NCBI GenBank assembly: GCA_040753795.1
Contig: JBFMDX010000022.1
Span: 1 to 64,000, forward strand
DNA: 64,000 nucleotides
Reading direction: 5' to 3'
Source: Thermodesulfobacteriota bacterium
GTDB lineage: Bacteria; Desulfobacterota; Desulfobacteria; Desulfobacterales; Desulfosudaceae
The notes below the pieces were generated by a model. That model did no database searches. It had not been told where the DNA came from and saw nothing but the letters and a program-made list of their open reading frames with translations. Position numbers and translations under genes: made by a program. This document shows, one piece after another, positions 60,435-64,000 of the stretch; the first letter of the stretch is position 1; every line of letters starts with the position of its first letter.

Positions 60435-61175
60435 CTATTTGAAAAAACGGGCCTGGCAGTTGATACCGGCCGGCAGCTTGTGCCCGGGATTGGGCAGTTG
60501 GACGCGGACGCCGAAGGTACCGCTGGCCGCGTCGACCACTTCATCCACAATCACCACCTGGCCCTGATGAGAACCGCCGATAGGGTTCTCCGGCCTGACT
60601 TCCGCCTTCATGCCTTTGACAATAGTACCATACAGCGAAGACGGCACAATCACCTCCACGTTCAGGGGATCAACGCGGGCGATTTTCATGATGGACCCTT
60701 CGCCGATATACTCTCCCGGCCCCAGATGACGTTCCACCACGACGCCGTCGACCGGGCTTAAAATAGTCCGGAGGTTCAGCCGCTCCTGGGCGTCCCGGAG
60801 CTGGATTGCCATGACATGGACCTCCGTCTCCATCTCGTCCTTCTCATGAATGGAAATCAGTTGTTTCTGGTAAAGTTCTTCGTTGCGGAGGACTTTTCTT
60901 CTTCCGAACTCCAGGCGGGCATTGGCCAGTTCAACCTGGGCCTTTTCCACGTCCGCCTTCAGCGTCGCCAGCACCTGGCCCTGCTGGATGCGGTCCCCGC
61001 GCTCCACGGCCACGTTTTCGATGATGCCCGGCACCTGGCTGCTGACCTCAATGACTTCACTGGCCTCGATCAGCCCCCGGTGAAACGTGGCATCCGCCTG
61101 CTCCGCGCGGGAATCCGTCACCGTCCCGGCCCATACGCACAGAAAGCAACCGACGACAGCCGCAAAATTTCTCAT
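60435..61175 (-). CDS. HlyD-type periplasmic adaptor (membrane fusion) protein
   Basis: 246 residues from ATG at 61175 with AGGAGG six bases upstream. A signal peptide (FAAVVGCFLCVWAGTVTDSR) precedes a lipoyl/HlyD barrel-sandwich domain: GIIENVAVERGDRIQQGQVL, a coiled hairpin (VEKAQVELANARLEFGRRKV) and LSPVDGVVVERHLGPGEYIG. The beta-barrel part has KGMKAEVRPENPIGGSHQGQ. Ten bases after the SecA-like gene, so in its operon. It likely bridges inner and outer membrane for export; no RND or ABC pump gene is seen here. Confidence 0.85.
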   Translation of the reverse strand: MRNFAAVVGCFLCVWAGTVTDSRAEQADATFHRGLIEASEVIEVSSQVPGIIENVAVERGDRIQQGQVLATLKADVEKAQVELANARLEFGRRKVLRNEELYQKQLISIHEKDEMETEVHVMAIQLRDAQERLNLRTILSPVDGVVVERHLGPGEYIGEGSIMKIARVDPLNVEVIVPSSLYGTIVKGMKAEVRPENPIGGSHQGQVVIVDEVVDAASGTFGVRVQLPNPGHKLPAGINCQARFFK

Positions 61176-61185
61176 GAACGACCTC

Positions 61186-63192
61186 CTATTCACTTTTGCC
61201 GGAGAAGGACAAGGTGTCGCTCCGGCTTTCATCATACCGGACCAGCCGCTTGCGCACCCCGGTATGGACCTGTTCGAGTTTCCGCTGCGCTCTTGTTATA
61301 GCCTTTTTCCCGACCGGTTTCCAGAGTTCCAGGCCCCTTTTTTCCAGCCAGCGGGCCGCCCACCCGTATGCCCCCGGCGCGCCGTCCGTAATCAGCGGGT
61401 CCTCCAGGGAAACATATCCCTCGCATCGGCCGGGGTCCCCCTGCCGGCCGCACCGGCCCGCCAGTTGCCGGTCTACGCGGCCGGCTTCGTGGCGTTCGGT
61501 CATGAGCACGTGCAGCCCTCCCCGTTCGGTCACGCCCGGCGCCAGCTTGATATCGGTACCCCGGCCGGCCATGTTGGTGGCGATGGTGACCCGGCCCGGT
61601 TCGCCGGCCCGGGCGACGATCAATGCTTCTTCCTCGTTCTGCTTGGCGTTGAGAATCTGGTGGGGGACCCCGCGCTCCGTCAGTATCCGGCTGAGATATT
61701 CGGAAACAGCCACGGTACGGGTCCCGATCAGGACCGGAACCTCCTGCACGTGCAGTTCCTCCACCCGCCGGATCACCGCCGCGAACTTTTCCCCCAGGGT
61801 GGGATAAATGGCGTCGGGGGTGATGATTCTCTGCGACGGCCGGTTGGTCGGTATTCGCGCCACCGACAGCCCGTAAATCGACCACAGTTCCCGCCGGATC
61901 TCCCGGGCGGTCCCGGTCATGCCGCCCAGCCTGAGATAGCGGCGGAAAAACCGCTGATAGCTGATGCGGGCGACCGTCTCCCGCTGTCCCGTGACGGCGC
62001 AGCCCTCCTTGGTCTCGATCAGTTGATGCAGGCCCCCTTCCCAGGCCCGGTCGGGCATGACCCGGCCCGTGAATTCATCGATAATCTGGATTTTATCGTC
62101 CTGGACCAGATAGTGCTCATCCCGCCGGTAAAGGTAGATAGCGGCCAGGGCCTTGCGCACCAGTTCCTCCCGCCGGATGGGGCTCTGCCAGACGGGACCC
62201 AGGGACGCCACCGCCCGCTCGATTTCTTCCCGGCCCCGCTCGGTCACAATAATGGTTTTGACGCCCTCGTCCGGCTCGTAGTCAAAGCGGTAATGGACAT
62301 TGTTTTCCAGGCTGCCGGCCAGATCCAGGGCCTGCCGGGCCGCCACCTCCTCCCCCTCGGAGGCTTCGCTGCGGGAGATAATCAGCGGGGTGCGGGCCTC
62401 ATCCACCAGCACGCTGTCCACCTCGTCGACGATACCGTAATGCAGTCCGCGCAGCAGCAGCCGGCCGCTGCGGCCGTGGCGGTCGTAAATGTGCTCGGCG
62501 TAAAGGTGCAGGCGGCTGGGGCTTTCCCCCAGGGCGATGCGGTCCCGGAGATAATCGAAAACCACTTCCTTGTTGGTGACGTAGGTGACGTCGCAGCCGT
62601 AGGCGACCCGACGCTGGGCCGGGTTCTTGTCATGAATGACGCAGTCCACGGTAATGTCGAAAAAACGGTAGAGGTCGCTCATGAGCTGGGCGTCGCGGTA
62701 AGTCAGGTAATCGTTGACGGTGATGACGTGAACGGGTATCCCGGCCAGGGCCGCGGTAATGGCCGGCAGGGTGGCCACCAGGGTCTTGCCCTCGCCGGTA
62801 TCCATTTCCGCCAGCAGCCCCGTGAGGATGGCGTATCCGCCCGCCAGCTGGCAGTTGAAATGGCGCATGCCCAGGATCCGCCCGGCGGCTTCCCGGATGA
62901 CGGCAAAGGACTCGGCCACCAGGGGCAGGGTAAACCCTTCGGCCCGAAGCCGCCGCCGCAGCAGACGGCCCTTTTCCCGCAGGTCCCCGTCGGAACGGCC
63001 GCTGATTTCCGCCGCCGCCCGTTCCACCGGGTCAATGATTTTCTCCAGGCGCGATAACCGGGCGTTCAAGGGCCGCGCCACCCACCCGACCGCTTCCCAG
63101 GCCAGGCGGTCCAGGACGGTCTGCCTTCTTTCCCGGGCTTCCGGACGGGTGAAATGATCGGCCCGGGGCCAGTTGGTTACGGTTGCGCGCAT
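61186..63192 (-). CDS. SecA-like ATPase, short accessory form
   Basis: 668 residues, against 830-900 for housekeeping SecA. The DEAD motor is intact: GMRHFNCQLAGGYAILTG, Walker A MDTGEGKT (130-137), VTYVTNKEVVFDYLRD, IVDEVDSVLVDEARTPLIIS, GMTGTAREIRREL, TIATNMAGRGTDIKL and RQLAGRCGRQGDPG. The preprotein cross-linking part is present. The helical scaffold/wing region is very short and the C-terminal zinc tail for SecB is missing. It sits between two HlyD-like genes, so a specialised translocase for a co-encoded export route is likely. Confidence 0.88.
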   Translation of the reverse strand: MRATVTNWPRADHFTRPEARERRQTVLDRLAWEAVGWVARPLNARLSRLEKIIDPVERAAAEISGRSDGDLREKGRLLRRRLRAEGFTLPLVAESFAVIREAAGRILGMRHFNCQLAGGYAILTGLLAEMDTGEGKTLVATLPAITAALAGIPVHVITVNDYLTYRDAQLMSDLYRFFDITVDCVIHDKNPAQRRVAYGCDVTYVTNKEVVFDYLRDRIALGESPSRLHLYAEHIYDRHGRSGRLLLRGLHYGIVDEVDSVLVDEARTPLIISRSEASEGEEVAARQALDLAGSLENNVHYRFDYEPDEGVKTIIVTERGREEIERAVASLGPVWQSPIRREELVRKALAAIYLYRRDEHYLVQDDKIQIIDEFTGRVMPDRAWEGGLHQLIETKEGCAVTGQRETVARISYQRFFRRYLRLGGMTGTAREIRRELWSIYGLSVARIPTNRPSQRIITPDAIYPTLGEKFAAVIRRVEELHVQEVPVLIGTRTVAVSEYLSRILTERGVPHQILNAKQNEEEALIVARAGEPGRVTIATNMAGRGTDIKLAPGVTERGGLHVLMTERHEAGRVDRQLAGRCGRQGDPGRCEGYVSLEDPLITDGAPGAYGWAARWLEKRGLELWKPVGKKAITRAQRKLEQVHTGVRKRLVRYDESRSDTLSFSGKSE

Positions 63193-63235
63193 GAAATATT
63201 CGTGAATAGACCGGCACCGCCCTTTAAGGACGCGT

Positions 63236-64000
63236 TTACAGGTTGAAAATCCCCATGAAAACCCGCCTCAGGGTCCGGTACCACTGGACGGCCAGGGGTT
63301 CCGCTTCGTGTTCGAACCGCAGGAAAACCCGGGAGCCCAGGCGGTCTTTCATGGGTTCGTCCAGGGCCACCTCGAAATAAAACAGCGACTCAAAGGATTT
63401 CTTTTCCCGCTGCGCCCGGGGATCCAGGGCAAAGGGGCCGCCGCCTTCCAGAGAAAACGCCGCCGTGGGCAGATCAGCCGAAGCGGCCGGCACCTCCCGC
63501 ATGAGCCGGGCCGGAATCCGGTGGAAAACCCGGGCCACGGGGCGGGCCGTGACCTTGCGTACGTTGTGCCTGATCTTTCCCACATCCATCTGAGGAATGG
63601 CGGCCAGAACGGTCAGCTTCCCGTAATCGGCCACGTATCCCAGAGGCTCTCCCCGCCGGACATAACGGCCGGGATAATCCACCGCGTCCGGCAGGATGAA
63701 AAAACCGTCTCCCGGGCTCCTGACCACCAGGTCCTCCCGACGCTCCCGGGCGAAGCGAAGCTCATTCTCGACCACGGCGATCTCCTCGCGCATGATGCGT
63801 TCCTGGGTCCGGTCGGTGACCATGGCCAGAAGATGACGGGCCTGGTATTCCCGGAGCTTGGCCTCCAGGGCTTTCTCCTCTTCGTCGATGTCGGGGTTGA
63901 CGCACCGGATGAGCGGATCACCGGCCTTTACGGTCGTCCCGGGCGGAACGATGACGGCATCCACGGTCCCGTCGGTGCCGGAACGGATCTGGGACTGCTC
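63236..64000 (-). CDS. HlyD-like membrane fusion protein, 5' end outside the window
   Basis: At least 254 residues; the frame stays open to the window edge. DGTVDAVIVPPGTTVKAGDP is a lipoyl half-motif, followed by a long helical hairpin (KALEAKLREYQARHLLAMVT) and SPGDGFFILPDAVDYPGRYV, the second half. VRRGEPLGYVADYGKLTVLA begins the beta-barrel. The C-terminus (AVQWYRTLRRVFMGIFNL) recalls proteins in which an M50 site-2 protease is fused to a HlyD domain; the protease part would lie outside. 43 bases before the SecA-like gene, same operon. Confidence 0.75.
   Translation of the reverse strand, partial: EQSQIRSGTDGTVDAVIVPPGTTVKAGDPLIRCVNPDIDEEEKALEAKLREYQARHLLAMVTDRTQERIMREEIAVVENELRFARERREDLVVRSPGDGFFILPDAVDYPGRYVRRGEPLGYVADYGKLTVLAAIPQMDVGKIRHNVRKVTARPVARVFHRIPARLMREVPAASADLPTAAFSLEGGGPFALDPRAQREKKSFESLFYFEVALDEPMKDRLGSRVFLRFEHEAEPLAVQWYRTLRRVFMGIFNL

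Noticed and set aside
61087-63057. Open frame of 656 codons on the plus strand opposite the SecA-like gene.
   Set aside because: Shadow of a GC-rich gene; no recognisable domain, and the minus-strand frame carries all SecA motifs.

Overview
The window reads as chromosome of a Gram-negative anaerobe, most likely a sulfate-reducing deltaproteobacterium of the Desulfobacterales type. This is an inference from gene content and not a database match. It rests on an outer membrane (Tol-Pal), FAD/Fe-S lactate- or glycolate-type oxidoreductases with CCG domains, a BKACE-family enzyme, several acyl-CoA dehydrogenases, a biotin-dependent acyl-CoA carboxylase, Cys-tailed choice-of-anchor secreted proteins, and intergenic palindromes and short tracts of a kind I associate with that group. 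Most genes lie on the minus strand.

Layout. 0-2 kb: the end of an RHS-type coding stretch and a secreted repeat protein. 2-9.7 kb: housekeeping, with ruvC-ruvA-ruvB and the complete cell-envelope set tolQ-tolR-tolA-tolB-pal-cpoB. 9.9-16.6 kb: htpG, a large acyl-CoA dehydrogenase under a strong promoter with a FadR-like operator, a 142-bp palindromic element, nth, a nitroreductase and pgeF. 16.8-22 kb: three exported proteins (Ig-like repeat protein, lipoprotein, zinc phospholipase C-like protein). 22-27.2 kb: a GMC oxidoreductase pair, BKACE and an HD-GYP response regulator. 27.3-34.9 kb: a TetR regulator and a liu/atu-like cluster (enoyl-CoA hydratase, biotin carrier, biotin carboxylase, carboxyltransferase, two unlike acyl-CoA dehydrogenases) led by a clear promoter. 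35-43.4 kb: coaE, a Fe-S/FAD/Fe-S oxidoreductase operon, an acyltransferase-like protein, a membrane glutaredoxin, a methyltransferase and an old-yellow-enzyme homologue.

43.6-59 kb is an accessory, defence-like island. It holds a Fic protein with a 40-residue leader gene, a SIR2-protein kinase fusion of 796 residues, a small zinc-finger protein, a type I restriction-modification system (hsdR, hsdS, hsdM) with a RAYT transposase gene between hsdS and hsdM, five copies of a 28-bp palindrome, a small acidic protein, a nucleotidyltransferase gene broken by internal deletion, a fragment of another gene, and the mobile mystery A/B (HTH/Fic) pair.

59-64 kb holds a thiolase, then an operon of a short SecA-like ATPase between a membrane-fusion adaptor and a truncated HlyD-like (possibly M50-fused) protein, which looks like a dedicated export system. 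The two observations most likely to be new are the SIR2-kinase fusion (45132-47522) and the SecA-like/adaptor operon (60435-64000).
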